64,000 bases of DNA from Dysgonomonas sp. ZJ279 (GCF_011039205.1 NZ_JAAKEL010000002.1:186001-250000), one strand, 5' to 3'; counted from the stretch's first letter, positions 1 through 10,058 are shown. Program-made: numbers and translations. The notes: generated by a model from the letters alone, not told the origin.

Positions 1-347
1 AGTTTAAAGTTTTCTTTAAAAGCTAAGGTCACTTCATTATAGTTGTCTGTTACCTGACTTTTCTTATACAAAGGAGAAGGTATCACTCCTTTATTGGAAT
101 TATTACTGACTTTTGACAATTTAGATTTAATACCAAAGCTTTTACCGCCAACCAAAGTCATCGAGATAGCAGACGGTTCGATAATCTTATCTCCATTGTG
201 TGTAATGGAGTATTTGATTGCATCACCAACTTCAATATTTGTTTTCAACTTGCCGTCAGGAGAAGATAACGAAACATTCTTCTGGGCATTTACTGTCATT
301 CCCAAAAGTAGAAATGCTGAAAAAATAACTGTTTTAAACTTCATCAT
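1..347 (-). CDS. GH97 family glycoside hydrolase, N-terminal part only
   Basis: The first 115 codons lie in the window and the gene runs off base 1. A signal peptide (MMKFKTVIFSAFLLLG, likely cut near VNA-Q) is followed by SLSSPDGKLKTNIEVGD and ITHNGDKIIEPSAISM, the typical opening of the GH97 N-terminal beta-sandwich domain, as also seen in the complete GH97 at 50349-52322. Two adjacent ATGs (347 and 344) could start it. It is the last visible gene of the leftward mannan operon, only 9 bases after the GH26 stop. GH97 enzymes are alpha-glucosidases or alpha-galactosidases. In a mannan locus, removing alpha-galactose side chains from galactomannan is the natural role, but the catalytic residues lie outside the window, so this is inference. 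Confidence 0.8.
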   Translation of the reverse strand, partial: MMKFKTVIFSAFLLLGMTVNAQKNVSLSSPDGKLKTNIEVGDAIKYSITHNGDKIIEPSAISMTLVGGKSFGIKSKLSKVSNNSNKGVIPSPLYKKSQVTDNYNEVTLAFKENFK

Positions 348-356
348 GTTCAATTA

Positions 357-1487
357 TTATTTTTGTATATCATTATTCATCAAAATGTTGGGCTTTGCTA
401 CAAATTCTCTGAAATCATTTGCCGCAGGATGTCCTTCGAATGGAATATAGAAATGATTCGGTTTATCTTTTTCCCAAGCATTACGCCAGAATAGCACCCA
501 CGATATTCTATACTTGCTGATTATCGGATATACTACCTGTGTAAAATAAGTAGAATCAGGAATACTTTCCATCCCTGTTTCTCCGATAGTTGCAATCTTA
601 TCGGCTTTCGCAGCGTAAGTAGTTACCGTATTCAGATTACGCTCCAAGGCTTCTTTATAGTATTGAATATCTTCAGCAGTTTTTCCCGGTACATAACTAT
701 CGAATGCCACGATATCGACATAGTCGTCACCCGGATAACGCTCCAGATATTCAACCTCATCTTTTGTCTCGGATGGGGAATAAGAGTATAGCAAGTTATG
801 CACATTTTTTTTATTTCGCAAATGGTTTACTGTCATCACCCATAGTTGTTTATATTCATCGGGAGTACATTGTTTACTGCCCCACCAGAACCAAGCTCCT
901 GTATGTTCATGATACATACGGAAAACAACAGGAATTTGTGTCCCATCACTTGCTTTCAGATCAAGGAAAAAATCTCCTACGCGATCTAACCATGTCATAT
1001 ATTTAACATGATTCGATCCTCCGGGAAGAATAGATTTCACAACCGAATCTTGTGCACAATCCCATGCTGTATTACCTGTTACAATATTATCACCATGCCA
1101 ACTCACGGTTGTAATACCACCTCTGTCATGTGTTTCTTTTATATACCGCTTCATATCTGAGAAATAGATAGAATCGAGGTTAAACGCTGCTCCTATTTCT
1201 ACATGTCCTAATTCCCAACCTATAACGGCAGGATAATCTCCTGTCACATCTTTTACATCCGAACGGCCATTCTCTTTGTACCAAGAATGCCCGTAAGCCA
1301 ATGCATCCTGATGGGCTACCATAATACCTTTATCTAAGCGTTCGAAAAGGGTATTGTAAAGTTTTACTGTTCCTGCTGTAGCCTCTTTATCTATTGGTAA
1401 CTTCTGAGGAGTCACATCCTCTGCCTTCGGGTTACAAGAAAGAAGGCTTGTAAATACGACAAACATCAATACTATGCTTTTTTTCAT
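357..1487 (-). CDS. GH26 beta-mannanase, lipoprotein
   Basis: 376 residues. An N-terminal lipoprotein signal ends in LLSC (Cys18), so the enzyme is probably lipid-anchored, possibly on the cell surface. The GH26 domain fills residues 35-370. The acid/base is E194 in RMYHEHTGAWFWWG and the nucleophile is E303 in IGETGMES. GH26 enzymes hydrolyse internal beta-1,4-mannosidic bonds of mannan and gluco/galactomannan; some release mannobiose. It sits 19 bases after a second GH26 of similar length and layout, which lacks the lipobox, suggesting a surface/periplasm division of labour. Family assignment is firm; endo or exo mode cannot be read from the sequence. Confidence 0.93.
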   Translation of the reverse strand: MKKSIVLMFVVFTSLLSCNPKAEDVTPQKLPIDKEATAGTVKLYNTLFERLDKGIMVAHQDALAYGHSWYKENGRSDVKDVTGDYPAVIGWELGHVEIGAAFNLDSIYFSDMKRYIKETHDRGGITTVSWHGDNIVTGNTAWDCAQDSVVKSILPGGSNHVKYMTWLDRVGDFFLDLKASDGTQIPVVFRMYHEHTGAWFWWGSKQCTPDEYKQLWVMTVNHLRNKKNVHNLLYSYSPSETKDEVEYLERYPGDDYVDIVAFDSYVPGKTAEDIQYYKEALERNLNTVTTYAAKADKIATIGETGMESIPDSTYFTQVVYPIISKYRISWVLFWRNAWEKDKPNHFYIPFEGHPAANDFREFVAKPNILMNNDIQK

Positions 1488-1506
1488 TTGGATTTATTTT
1501 AGGTTA

Positions 1507-2628
1507 TTACTTACATTTATACATATTCGGAAGTTCTGATTGGAATAAGATATTCGGTTCTTCATAGAATTTTCTGAAATCGTCTGCCGCAGGATGCCCT
1601 ATTGTCGGTGCATAATAATGAGTCGGCGAATCGCTTGCATTACGCCATACCAGTGCATAGGCTACTTTTACCCGTTGCAAAATAGGTAAGAGTGTTTGCG
1701 TAAACCATGTAGCATCGGGTATACTTTCCAATCCTGTTTCGGTAAGCGCCGCTATTTTATTCCTTTTGATTGCTACATCCGATACTATTTGCAATTTTGC
1801 CTCTGCCAACGCCGGATTATTCGCTCCATCGGGTCTGAAATCCCAATAGTTATCCATACCTACGATATCAACATAATCGTCGCCGGGATAATAATCCAAA
1901 AATTCGGCTTCCGTGGAAAACTTGCAGTCGGGAGAGAAAGCATATAGAAAATTGTGAACTTTTAGGTCGCCCTTCAGATAATCAACGGTAAATTTCCATA
2001 AAGAAACAAATTCATCTTTGGTACAATGCCCCTTTCCCCACCAGAACCAATCACCGTCAAATTCGTGATATGGACGGAAAATAACAGGGATAAGCTCTCC
2101 ATTATCTCCTTTGAATTTTGACGATATATCTGCTATGGCTTTCAGATATTCTTTATATTTATCATGATATTTTCCTCCGGGTAATATATCGGATACAACT
2201 TTTATCGGATCTTTTTCCCAATAGAAACTACCATCGTTTGCCGGATTTCTTGCGTGCCATGCAAAAGTAATAATGCCTCCCTTACGATAAAAATCTTTTA
2301 CTGCTGTGACTAACTTATTCTCTATTGCAGGATAATTAGGCGATGTGGTATTTGTTACAGCTTCGAAATCCAAACCTAAAAGTGCAGGATGATCACCAAC
2401 TACATCTTTTATATCACTTCTGTCTTTATCGCCTACCCACGTACGACCATAGAGCGTAGCATCCTGATGACCAAAGGCAACTTTACCTTCAGTTTGTAGT
2501 TTCTTCAGATTACAAAACAATGCGTATGTTTCTGCTGTGGCTTGTTTGTCAACCAATACAATACCAGAAGCCTTGATCGATAAGATAGGTAAACAAAACA
2601 ATAGTATAAAAAGGCAAACGTTTTTCAT
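1507..2628 (-). CDS. GH26 beta-mannanase, secreted/periplasmic
   Basis: 373 residues with an ordinary signal peptide (cleavage predicted near SIKA-SG, residue 20) and no lipobox cysteine at the cut site, so probably periplasmic. The GH26 catalytic motifs are intact: acid/base E189 in FRPYHEFDGDWFWWG and nucleophile E297 in LTETGLES. It is a paralogue of the downstream GH26 (same length, same motifs, both with PGDDYVDIV) but clearly diverged, so not a recent duplication. In characterised Bacteroides mannan loci, a periplasmic GH26 trims oligosaccharides to mannobiose, which is what the epimerase and phosphorylase of this operon need. Confidence 0.93.
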   Translation of the reverse strand: MKNVCLFILLFCLPILSIKASGIVLVDKQATAETYALFCNLKKLQTEGKVAFGHQDATLYGRTWVGDKDRSDIKDVVGDHPALLGLDFEAVTNTTSPNYPAIENKLVTAVKDFYRKGGIITFAWHARNPANDGSFYWEKDPIKVVSDILPGGKYHDKYKEYLKAIADISSKFKGDNGELIPVIFRPYHEFDGDWFWWGKGHCTKDEFVSLWKFTVDYLKGDLKVHNFLYAFSPDCKFSTEAEFLDYYPGDDYVDIVGMDNYWDFRPDGANNPALAEAKLQIVSDVAIKRNKIAALTETGLESIPDATWFTQTLLPILQRVKVAYALVWRNASDSPTHYYAPTIGHPAADDFRKFYEEPNILFQSELPNMYKCK

Positions 2629-2645
2629 GGCGAATTATAATATGT

Positions 2646-4964
2646 TTATAAAACCGTAAATAAAACTTTCTCTTTTATATCGTTTGAAGACGATCCTACT
2701 TGCAATTCAAAATCGCCGGGTTCAACAACACGTTTATTTTCCATATTGATAAATGACAGGTCTTTTAACTTGATTTTGAAAGTTACCGTTTTAGTCTCTC
2801 CCGCTTTCAGCGATATTTTTTCGAATCGGCGTAATCTTTTGGTATCTGGGATTAATGAAGCAAAAAGATCACTCGAATAAAGCTGTACAACTTCTTTACC
2901 TTCTCTTTTTCCTGTATTTGTAATATCAATGGATAGGGTGATATCTTCCTGTGAATCTTTAGCCAATTGTTTCTTATCTATTTTCAGATTCGAATAAGAG
3001 AATGTTGTATAGCCAAGGCCATATCCAAAATGAAATTCGGGATTAAAGTCTCCTTCATAATTGTATACGCCTTCACTTTTCTTTTGCTCTTCGGAATGTT
3101 TATGGAAATAAGGAACTAGTGAGTTAGGAAATGCCGGATAAGTATAAGGCAGTTTTCCCGACGGGTTAACATTACCTATCAATATATCTGCCAGAGCATC
3201 TGCGCCATATAATCCGGGCAGGTATGTTTGAACAATAGCGTCTACTTTCGACGAAATTTTAGATATAACACGTGGACGACCTTCGCTTAACACAAGAATT
3301 ACTTTTTTGCCGGTTTTAAGCATCTCTTTTGCCAGTTCGGTCTGCAAGTCATTGAGATAAAGATCATCCAAATCACCGGGTTTTTCGCAATATGAGTTTT
3401 CGCCTAAACATAATACTACATAATCTACGTCTTTTGCAGCAGCTATCGCTTCGTCAAATTGATTCTTGTATTCGGTGGCATATTCCACCGCATCTGTATA
3501 GCTTACACCGGGAATATATGCAACATTTTCTTTTCCGAATTTCAATTTCATCGCATCCAGAATATTATTATATTCGCTTGCAAATTCATCTATTTTCTCC
3601 CCTTGCCACGAGAATGTCCATCCACCGTTTAATGATCGTTTGCTTACAGCATTAGGACCTGTCACCAATATTTTAGCACCCTTCTTTAAAGGTAGGATAT
3701 TATTATCATTCTTCAACAGCGTAATTGCATCTGCGGCAGCATCGTACGATGCTTTACGAAATGCCTGTGAACCGAATTCAGGATAATCTTTCGAGTATGT
3801 ATTCGGCGTATTAAATAAATCCAGTTTCAATTTAAGAACAACAATACGTGTAGCGGCATCATCTATACGTGACATCGGAACTTCTCCTTCATTGACCAGT
3901 TCGGTCAATACGGTACAAAATTCTTTATAGTCGTAAGGAACCATCGACATATCTATACCTGCATTAATAGCAAGTTTTACCGATTCTTTGATGCTGGTAG
4001 CCAATCTGTCTCGGGTATAAAGCTTATTGATATCTTCCCAGTCAGTTACAATCATTCCTTTGAAGCCCATTTCGTCTCTGAGCAATGTTGTCAGCAAATC
4101 GTAACTGGCATGAACAGGCTCGTTATTAATAATACCTGAGTTTATCATTACAGTATGCACTCCTGCATCAATGGCTGCCTGAAAAGCAGGTACATGATAT
4201 TCTAACAGCACCGATTTAGGGATGTATGCCGGTGTACGATCTTTTCCACTTATTGGAGCAGAGTAACCTATGAAATGCTTCATACAAGCGGCTAATTTGG
4301 TAGGATTAGCAATGTTGTTATCATCACCCTCATATCCTTTTATCAGCTCATATCCGAATACCGAACCGATATAAGGATCTTCTCCAAATCCTTCATATTG
4401 CCGTGGAAAACGTGGGTCTATACCCAAATCCAATACAGGAGAGAAATTCCATGGAACATTGCTTGCACGAGTTTCATAAGCCGTTACTTCCCCCATTTTA
4501 CGAGCATGGGCAGGATTCCACGAAGCGGCCAAAGTTATCTCCTGAGGGAACATTGTCGAACCTGCGGTATATGTCGCTCCATGTATCTGATCCAATCCAT
4601 AAATGATAGGAACTTTAACACGAGTTTCCTTCATTGCCACTTCTTGTATTTGAGCAATTATTTCAGTCCACCACTGAGCGGTACGTGCTCGTGTGTTGGG
4701 TGAATTCAAGATGGAACCCACATGATAATTGAGAACTGCATCACGCAATTTATCCATGTCTAATTGCAATGTGCTTGTCGGGGGTGTGTCCGCTCCTTTA
4801 CATACTGCATCGATACTTACCTGCGTCATTTGCCCGATTTTTTCGGCCAGTGTCATTTGCGAAACTATTTGTGCGGCTTGCTTATCTATATCTTTATTGT
4901 TTTGGGCTTGTGCGACCGATACTATACCTAGGGTTGTTGCCATTATTATCAACGTTTTTTTCAT
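2646..4964 (-). CDS. GH3 beta-glucosidase-like hydrolase, periplasmic
   Basis: 772 residues. Signal peptide MKKTLIIMATTLGIVSVAQA, then a GH3 N-terminal TIM barrel (about 30-380), C-terminal alpha/beta sandwich (about 410-640) and fibronectin III-like domain (about 680-765, ending RRFEKISLKAGETKTV). The nucleophile is D308 in IVTDWED; the KHF motif and the ILVLSEGRPR segment of GH3 are present. GH3 exo-enzymes remove terminal beta-linked sugars. In this operon it could release glucose from glucomannan-derived oligosaccharides or, less usually, mannose. The gene lies between epimerase and GH26 with gaps of 19 and 17 bases. Confidence 0.9.
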   Translation of the reverse strand: MKKTLIIMATTLGIVSVAQAQNNKDIDKQAAQIVSQMTLAEKIGQMTQVSIDAVCKGADTPPTSTLQLDMDKLRDAVLNYHVGSILNSPNTRARTAQWWTEIIAQIQEVAMKETRVKVPIIYGLDQIHGATYTAGSTMFPQEITLAASWNPAHARKMGEVTAYETRASNVPWNFSPVLDLGIDPRFPRQYEGFGEDPYIGSVFGYELIKGYEGDDNNIANPTKLAACMKHFIGYSAPISGKDRTPAYIPKSVLLEYHVPAFQAAIDAGVHTVMINSGIINNEPVHASYDLLTTLLRDEMGFKGMIVTDWEDINKLYTRDRLATSIKESVKLAINAGIDMSMVPYDYKEFCTVLTELVNEGEVPMSRIDDAATRIVVLKLKLDLFNTPNTYSKDYPEFGSQAFRKASYDAAADAITLLKNDNNILPLKKGAKILVTGPNAVSKRSLNGGWTFSWQGEKIDEFASEYNNILDAMKLKFGKENVAYIPGVSYTDAVEYATEYKNQFDEAIAAAKDVDYVVLCLGENSYCEKPGDLDDLYLNDLQTELAKEMLKTGKKVILVLSEGRPRVISKISSKVDAIVQTYLPGLYGADALADILIGNVNPSGKLPYTYPAFPNSLVPYFHKHSEEQKKSEGVYNYEGDFNPEFHFGYGLGYTTFSYSNLKIDKKQLAKDSQEDITLSIDITNTGKREGKEVVQLYSSDLFASLIPDTKRLRRFEKISLKAGETKTVTFKIKLKDLSFINMENKRVVEPGDFELQVGSSSNDIKEKVLFTVL

Positions 4965-4983
4965 GGTTATTTTATTTGATTTA

Positions 4984-6153
4984 TTATCTACAATTAAAAT
5001 GTTCGATCATCTCCATACACATACGCCCATTGTGATAAGGGCATTTCCAGAACCCTGCTTTGTCATCTTTACGATTGAGTGAGCTATCTGCCAATCGGCT
5101 CCAATACCACTCGCCCTGTTCATAATCAATCAGCTGATTTTTTATGTACTCCCATGCTTTAGCAGCTTTTTCCCGATAGGTTACATCGTTTGAATTTTTA
5201 TATGCGTACATATACCCTACTACAGACTCAGCTTGTACCCACCAATGACGTTCACCATCGGTGTGAGAACCTTCTTTTTCGTAGACCATACTGCCATCGG
5301 CTTCCAGTCCTTCGGATGCAGCATCTGCTATTTTCAGAGATAACGTTTTTATCTTTTCTATTAATTCTTTATCGCCTAATACCTCCGCTACCTCGAACAA
5401 GAGCCACGACGCTTCAATGTCGTGCCCATAAGAAACTGCCGTAGATTTTACATTCCATTCCTCGTCGAAGAACAGATTGAGGTGATTTGATTTTTTATCT
5501 AATATTTTCTCTGTGAATATATCTATCAACCTGCGTTGAGCATCTTTCAATCGGAAATCGTCCCATACACGACAAAGATTGGTGTAAGGTTCTAATACAT
5601 GTAAATGCGTATTCATTGTTTTCTTCTCATTCGCATCTTTATCGCTCAATCGCATGTCGTCTATCGGCTTCCAATCTTGGGTATACGCTTCAAAATAGCC
5701 ACCCAGATTGGTATCACAGCATTTTTCGATAAGAAAAAAGAATTCTTTCGCCAATTCAAATGCTTCTGTATTACCCGTAGCTCTATAAAACTCGGAGAAT
5801 CCGTACAAAGCGAACCCTTGAGCATAAACCTGTTTTTTTGTATTTACAGGACTCCCTTTATGATCCAGTTCCCAATAAACACCTCCGAAGGTTTTATCTA
5901 TAAAATGTTCTTTTATATAATCGAAAGCTCGTTGAGCCATCTCCAAATATTCTTCTTTCTTAAGAATACGATAAGCGGCAGAAAATGTCCATAATATGCG
6001 TGTATTGAGAATAGCGCCTTTATTAGCTTCTGCATGTAGATTCTCATGACCATCTATACGACCATAAAAACCGCCACCTACTTCGTCTCTCATCTTCTCT
6101 ATCCAAAAAGATAATATATTATCTATCAGTTCTTTTTGAAAACCTTCCATCAT
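4984..6153 (-). CDS. AGE-family cellobiose/mannobiose 2-epimerase
   Basis: 389 residues, no signal peptide, so cytoplasmic. The (alpha/alpha)6-barrel N-acylglucosamine/cellobiose 2-epimerase family is recognised from the histidines used in proton transfer: H183/H185 in NTHLHVLEPY, H244 in SYGHDIEASW and H374 in CPYHNGR, plus RHWWVQAE near 303-309. Family members convert the reducing sugar of beta-1,4 disaccharides between glucose and mannose form. Next to a GH130 phosphorylase and a sugar symporter, the expected reaction is mannobiose to 4-O-beta-D-mannosyl-D-glucose, as known for Bacteroides fragilis. Its ATG overlaps the symporter stop by 4 bases (ATGA), indicating translational coupling. 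Confidence 0.92.
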   Translation of the reverse strand: MMEGFQKELIDNILSFWIEKMRDEVGGGFYGRIDGHENLHAEANKGAILNTRILWTFSAAYRILKKEEYLEMAQRAFDYIKEHFIDKTFGGVYWELDHKGSPVNTKKQVYAQGFALYGFSEFYRATGNTEAFELAKEFFFLIEKCCDTNLGGYFEAYTQDWKPIDDMRLSDKDANEKKTMNTHLHVLEPYTNLCRVWDDFRLKDAQRRLIDIFTEKILDKKSNHLNLFFDEEWNVKSTAVSYGHDIEASWLLFEVAEVLGDKELIEKIKTLSLKIADAASEGLEADGSMVYEKEGSHTDGERHWWVQAESVVGYMYAYKNSNDVTYREKAAKAWEYIKNQLIDYEQGEWYWSRLADSSLNRKDDKAGFWKCPYHNGRMCMEMIEHFNCR

Positions 6154-7550
6154 TGTTTCTCATTTCTTTTGGTTGCTAATTCTGACGTAATTTCACCTAG
6201 TTTACTTTCAGTAAGTGGATACATCGAGATAAATAATACAGACAGGACCGTTCCTATTGCAGGCAAGAAACTCAACATCATGCGTATTCCTTCTTGTGCC
6301 TCGGCTGACTGAACTACATTTGCCTTAAAACCGAAATAAGCCAACAGCCATCCTGTTAATGCTCCACCAATAGACCAACCAAATTTTTGAGACATGGATG
6401 ATGACGAGAATATCAACCCTGTAGCTCGACGCCCCGTTTTCCATTCTGAGTAGTCAGCAATATCAGCATACATCGACCATAATAACGGGAATATACTTCC
6501 TGCGCAAGCACTAATCAATATTTGTAATGCAAGCATAAGAATGATATTGTCTTTCTCTACAAAGTAGAACAGAATACTGAATATAGTAGCGAAGACCATC
6601 GCAAAAAGATAGGTTTTCTTTTTTCCTATACGATTAGAGATAGGTGTTACAAAAAGAATTCCCAGTATATTTGCACCTTGCCCTAATACCAAATAAAGAG
6701 TCGTTAATGATAATGCAGAACCCAAGATACCCAAATCGAATGTATCAGAAACAGTAGCATAATATTTAAAATAATAGACTGCCGCACCATCACGAATCGA
6801 GTTGAAAATTAAAGCTGCAATACCAGCTCCAAGCAATATCCACCAAGGCTTATTCTTAAATAAATCGCCTACATCTTCTTTAAGTGAATTGCCTGTTTCT
6901 TTAATCGGACGAACCCGTTCCTTGGTCCAAAGGAAAGTACACAGAAAGAATCCTACGGCAATAACAGCAAATACAACCGCCGACATTGACCAACCAAAAG
7001 TCAAATTGACAGTATCGCCTTGGGTACTGAAAAATTGGACTAAGGGTTCGATCAACAACAGTGCTAAAATACTTCCTCCAAACGCAAAAATCATACGATA
7101 AGAAGATAATGCTGTCCGCTCTTTGGGGTCGGACGACATAACGCCTAATAAAGAGGCATACGGAACATTGATGAGTGAGTAAATCATCATCATCAACGAA
7201 TATGTGATATAAGCATATACAATTTTACCAGATACAGACAGGTCGGGCGTCGTAAATGTAAGTACACCCAATACGCCAAAAGGGATAGCGACCCATAACA
7301 AATAAGGTCTGAATTTTCCCCATTTAGTTTCGGTACGATCACTAATAACACCTACCACAGGATCGAAAAGTGAATCCCAAATGCGCGTTACCAGAAACAT
7401 GGTTCCAACTATGGCGGCATCTATACCAAATATATCGGTATAGAAAAACATCAGATACATACCGAACAACTTCCAAAACATGGAAGAAGCGGCATCACCC
7501 AAGCCATATCCGACTTTTTCTCTTAATGTTACTTTATCTGTATTATTCAT
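6150..7550 (-). CDS. GPH-family sugar:cation symporter
   Basis: 466 residues with about 12 hydrophobic segments. The start (EKVGYGLGDAASSMFWKL) and the DPVVGVISDRTETKWGKFRPY loop are hallmarks of the glycoside-pentoside-hexuronide (MelB-like) branch of the major facilitator superfamily. These inner-membrane proteins import sugars with Na+ or H+. Its place between the mannosylglucose phosphorylase and the epimerase matches the transporter of the known mannobiose pathway, so the probable substrate is mannobiose or another short mannan oligosaccharide; substrate is inferred from context only. Confidence 0.92.
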   Translation of the reverse strand: MNNTDKVTLREKVGYGLGDAASSMFWKLFGMYLMFFYTDIFGIDAAIVGTMFLVTRIWDSLFDPVVGVISDRTETKWGKFRPYLLWVAIPFGVLGVLTFTTPDLSVSGKIVYAYITYSLMMMIYSLINVPYASLLGVMSSDPKERTALSSYRMIFAFGGSILALLLIEPLVQFFSTQGDTVNLTFGWSMSAVVFAVIAVGFFLCTFLWTKERVRPIKETGNSLKEDVGDLFKNKPWWILLGAGIAALIFNSIRDGAAVYYFKYYATVSDTFDLGILGSALSLTTLYLVLGQGANILGILFVTPISNRIGKKKTYLFAMVFATIFSILFYFVEKDNIILMLALQILISACAGSIFPLLWSMYADIADYSEWKTGRRATGLIFSSSSMSQKFGWSIGGALTGWLLAYFGFKANVVQSAEAQEGIRMMLSFLPAIGTVLSVLFISMYPLTESKLGEITSELATKRNEKQ

Positions 7551-7567
7551 GGTAAATCGTATACTTA

Positions 7568-8743
7568 TTAACTTCGTATTATTTCGTTTTTCTTTATTAA
7601 AGATGTCAATGTCTGAACTGACGTAGCCGAACGATATCCATCAGGCTTCGTATTCAAACAATAATCTAATAATCTATCGATAGAGGAAACCGCAACGTGC
7701 ATACGAGTATCGCATGATGCATAGTAAATGTAGACGGTCCCGTCATCGTCGGCAATCCACCCATTGGTAAACAACACATTGGAAACATCGCCAACACGCT
7801 CTTCGCCTAATGGAGCCATAAGATGCCCGGCCGGTTCGGCAATCAACCTGTCAGGTTGATCCAAATCGGTGAGATAAAGATATAAAACATATCTCAATCC
7901 GGCAGCACAAGCACGCACTCCATGTGCCAGATGTAGCCATCCTTTCGATGTTTTGATCGGATGAGGACCCTCTCCATTTTTCAATTCTTTAATAGTATGA
8001 TAGTAGCGGAAGTTTATTATTTTTTCCTCTTTTACCTCCGCGTTTGTCATATCATCTACCAGCGCCCAGCCAATTCCGCCTCCGCTTCCGGCATCGATAA
8101 ATCCATCCTGAGGACGCGTATATAAAGCATATTTACCATCTACAAACTCGGGATGTAAGACTACGTTTCTTTGTTGACTATTGGTCTTTAGGTCCGGCAA
8201 ACGTTCCCAATTTTTCAAATCTTTGGTGCGCACGATACCTGCTGCGGCTACCGCTGACGATAAATCACCACTCGGGGCTTTAGGGTCTTTGCGTTCGGAG
8301 CAAAAAGTACCATAAATCCACCCGTCTTCGTGCGCAGTAAGACGCATATCATATACGTTAGTATCCAGATATGCAGTTTCAGGTATTACAATAGGATAGT
8401 CCCAAAATCGAAAGTTATCTATACCGTTAGAACTCTCGGCTATTGCAAAGAATGATTTCCGGTCGTTACCTTCCACACGCACAACCATGAGGTATTTGCC
8501 CTGCCATTTTATAGCTCCGGCATTGAATGTGCCGTTAATGCCAAAACGCTCCATAAAGTATGGATTCGTTTCTGGAGATAAATCATATCTCCAGAATACA
8601 GGGGCGTGCCCTGCGGTTAATACGGGATTTTTATATCGTTCATAGATCCCGTTTCCTGGTAATACAGGTGCATTTTTGAGTGTAACCAAACTCTCATATT
8701 CTGCAGTAACAGTCTCCAGACGTTTTTTAAATAATTCGTTCAT
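7568..8743 (-). CDS. GH130 4-O-beta-D-mannosyl-D-glucose phosphorylase
   Basis: 391 residues, no signal peptide. Five-bladed beta-propeller GH130 enzyme; [22 protein letters not shown] split across residues 71-92, and the catalytic aspartate D132 in [15 protein letters not shown], correspond to the GH130_1 subgroup, whose known members are about 390 residues long and phosphorolyse mannosyl-glucose to alpha-mannose-1-phosphate and glucose. The adjacent epimerase and symporter complete the pathway. This route keeps the energy of the glycosidic bond as a sugar phosphate. It is the second gene of the operon, 28 bases after the GH5 mannanase. Confidence 0.93.
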   Translation of the reverse strand: MNELFKKRLETVTAEYESLVTLKNAPVLPGNGIYERYKNPVLTAGHAPVFWRYDLSPETNPYFMERFGINGTFNAGAIKWQGKYLMVVRVEGNDRKSFFAIAESSNGIDNFRFWDYPIVIPETAYLDTNVYDMRLTAHEDGWIYGTFCSERKDPKAPSGDLSSAVAAAGIVRTKDLKNWERLPDLKTNSQQRNVVLHPEFVDGKYALYTRPQDGFIDAGSGGGIGWALVDDMTNAEVKEEKIINFRYYHTIKELKNGEGPHPIKTSKGWLHLAHGVRACAAGLRYVLYLYLTDLDQPDRLIAEPAGHLMAPLGEERVGDVSNVLFTNGWIADDDGTVYIYYASCDTRMHVAVSSIDRLLDYCLNTKPDGYRSATSVQTLTSLIKKNEIIRS

Positions 8744-8771
8744 TATTCTACTTTTTTATTTGTACTTTATA

Positions 8772-10058
8772 CTACCTATTTTTATTTATCTGACTCGCAT
8801 ATTCCTTGATCACTTTAATCGTAGAATCGGTGTCAAATACTGAATTTAAACCTTGTTCTTCTTGCGACGGATCGCCTACATAATCGTCCCACGGCTGCCA
8901 ATACGTATGTTGGGGACGACCGATACCGCCCCATGCCCAAAAATTGCAACCGGCTAGAATATCTTTATTTTCTGATGATTTATCTATTTGTGTAAATATG
9001 TTTGCATAATATTTATCGCGTGCTGTTGTAGGATCATCCAGTGAATATTTATGATTATCGCGTGGGAATCCAAATTCTTCAATTACTACAGGTTTATTTA
9101 ATTTCCTAGCTACAACCAAGTGATCCTGAATGTATTTGTTTGTTTGAATAATAGCTGTATCCACCGATTGTGGAATCTGAGTAATATCAATCCAGCTCCA
9201 GTTTTTTGGCCAGATGTGTATTGTTATATAATCTACATTCGGATCAGCATGAATTTCTTCAAAGAGGTTCATATCTTCCTCAGTCCCTTTAGTTCCTTCG
9301 TTACCTATCGAAATAAGATGATTGTTATCTAAAGAGCGAATAAGTGCCGTAGTCTCTTTTAGCCATTTCGCAAATGCAGGTTTACCCGAATCACTGAAAG
9401 CACGGGGCTCGTTACCCACCTGCCACGACATGATGGCTGTGTCGTCTGTATATTTTTTGCCTGTATATCTATTTGTTCTCGTGATTACGTTTTTTACATG
9501 ATTAAAGAATAATGTCTTACAACTGTCGCAATCGGCATACTGCGCTACATGGTTAACAAACACAGGCCAGTCTTGCACCCCGGCTTCGGGAACATCGCCT
9601 TTTCCTGCCCAATTGAGATACTGCCCATATCCTCCGCTCCATTCCCAACTATTGTTTAGATAAAGGACCGCATACATATTTCGCTTCTCCATTTCGGCAA
9701 GAAGAAAATCTAATCCATCAAAAATTGTATCATTATATACGCCCGGCTCAATTTGCAAAGTCGGCATAACCTTCACCGCCTGTCCGGCAGGGCCATCTGC
9801 CCCAACAAGGACACGAAGATTATTTATACCCTTTGCTTTCATGAAATCTAACTCCTCAAGCAAACGCTCGCGGTTACCGCCTTGCCCAGTAGAACCAAGG
9901 ATAGCTCCATACCAATAATTGGTACCAATAAAATAATAAGCCGAGTCGCCGACAACAAAGTGGCCACTTTTTTGTTTTACAAATACATTCGGAAGCTCTT
10001 TCTCCTGACAAGAAAAGAGGGCGAAAGTTAAGGTTATAAATAAAAGGAGTTGTTTCAT
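8772..10058 (-). CDS. GH5 (subfamily 7-like) endo-beta-mannanase, lipoprotein
   Basis: 428 residues. The lipoprotein signal ends in LFSC (Cys17). The mature enzyme begins with a GH5_7-type sequence (FIGTNYWYGAILGS, RLLEELDFMKAKGINNLRVLVG). Acid/base E217 in SWQVGNEPRAF and nucleophile E328 in VVIEEFGFPRD are present. GH5_7 enzymes are endo-beta-1,4-mannanases. First gene of the leftward operon; its promoter lies in the divergent region shared with susC. As a likely surface lipoprotein it would make the first cuts in mannan together with the GH26 lipoprotein. Confidence 0.92.
   Translation of the reverse strand: MKQLLLFITLTFALFSCQEKELPNVFVKQKSGHFVVGDSAYYFIGTNYWYGAILGSTGQGGNRERLLEELDFMKAKGINNLRVLVGADGPAGQAVKVMPTLQIEPGVYNDTIFDGLDFLLAEMEKRNMYAVLYLNNSWEWSGGYGQYLNWAGKGDVPEAGVQDWPVFVNHVAQYADCDSCKTLFFNHVKNVITRTNRYTGKKYTDDTAIMSWQVGNEPRAFSDSGKPAFAKWLKETTALIRSLDNNHLISIGNEGTKGTEEDMNLFEEIHADPNVDYITIHIWPKNWSWIDITQIPQSVDTAIIQTNKYIQDHLVVARKLNKPVVIEEFGFPRDNHKYSLDDPTTARDKYYANIFTQIDKSSENKDILAGCNFWAWGGIGRPQHTYWQPWDDYVGDPSQEEQGLNSVFDTDSTIKVIKEYASQINKNR

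Noticed and set aside
357-2628. Recent duplication or pseudogene among the GH26 pair
   Set aside because: Both frames are intact with complete catalytic motifs, and the sequences are clearly diverged.
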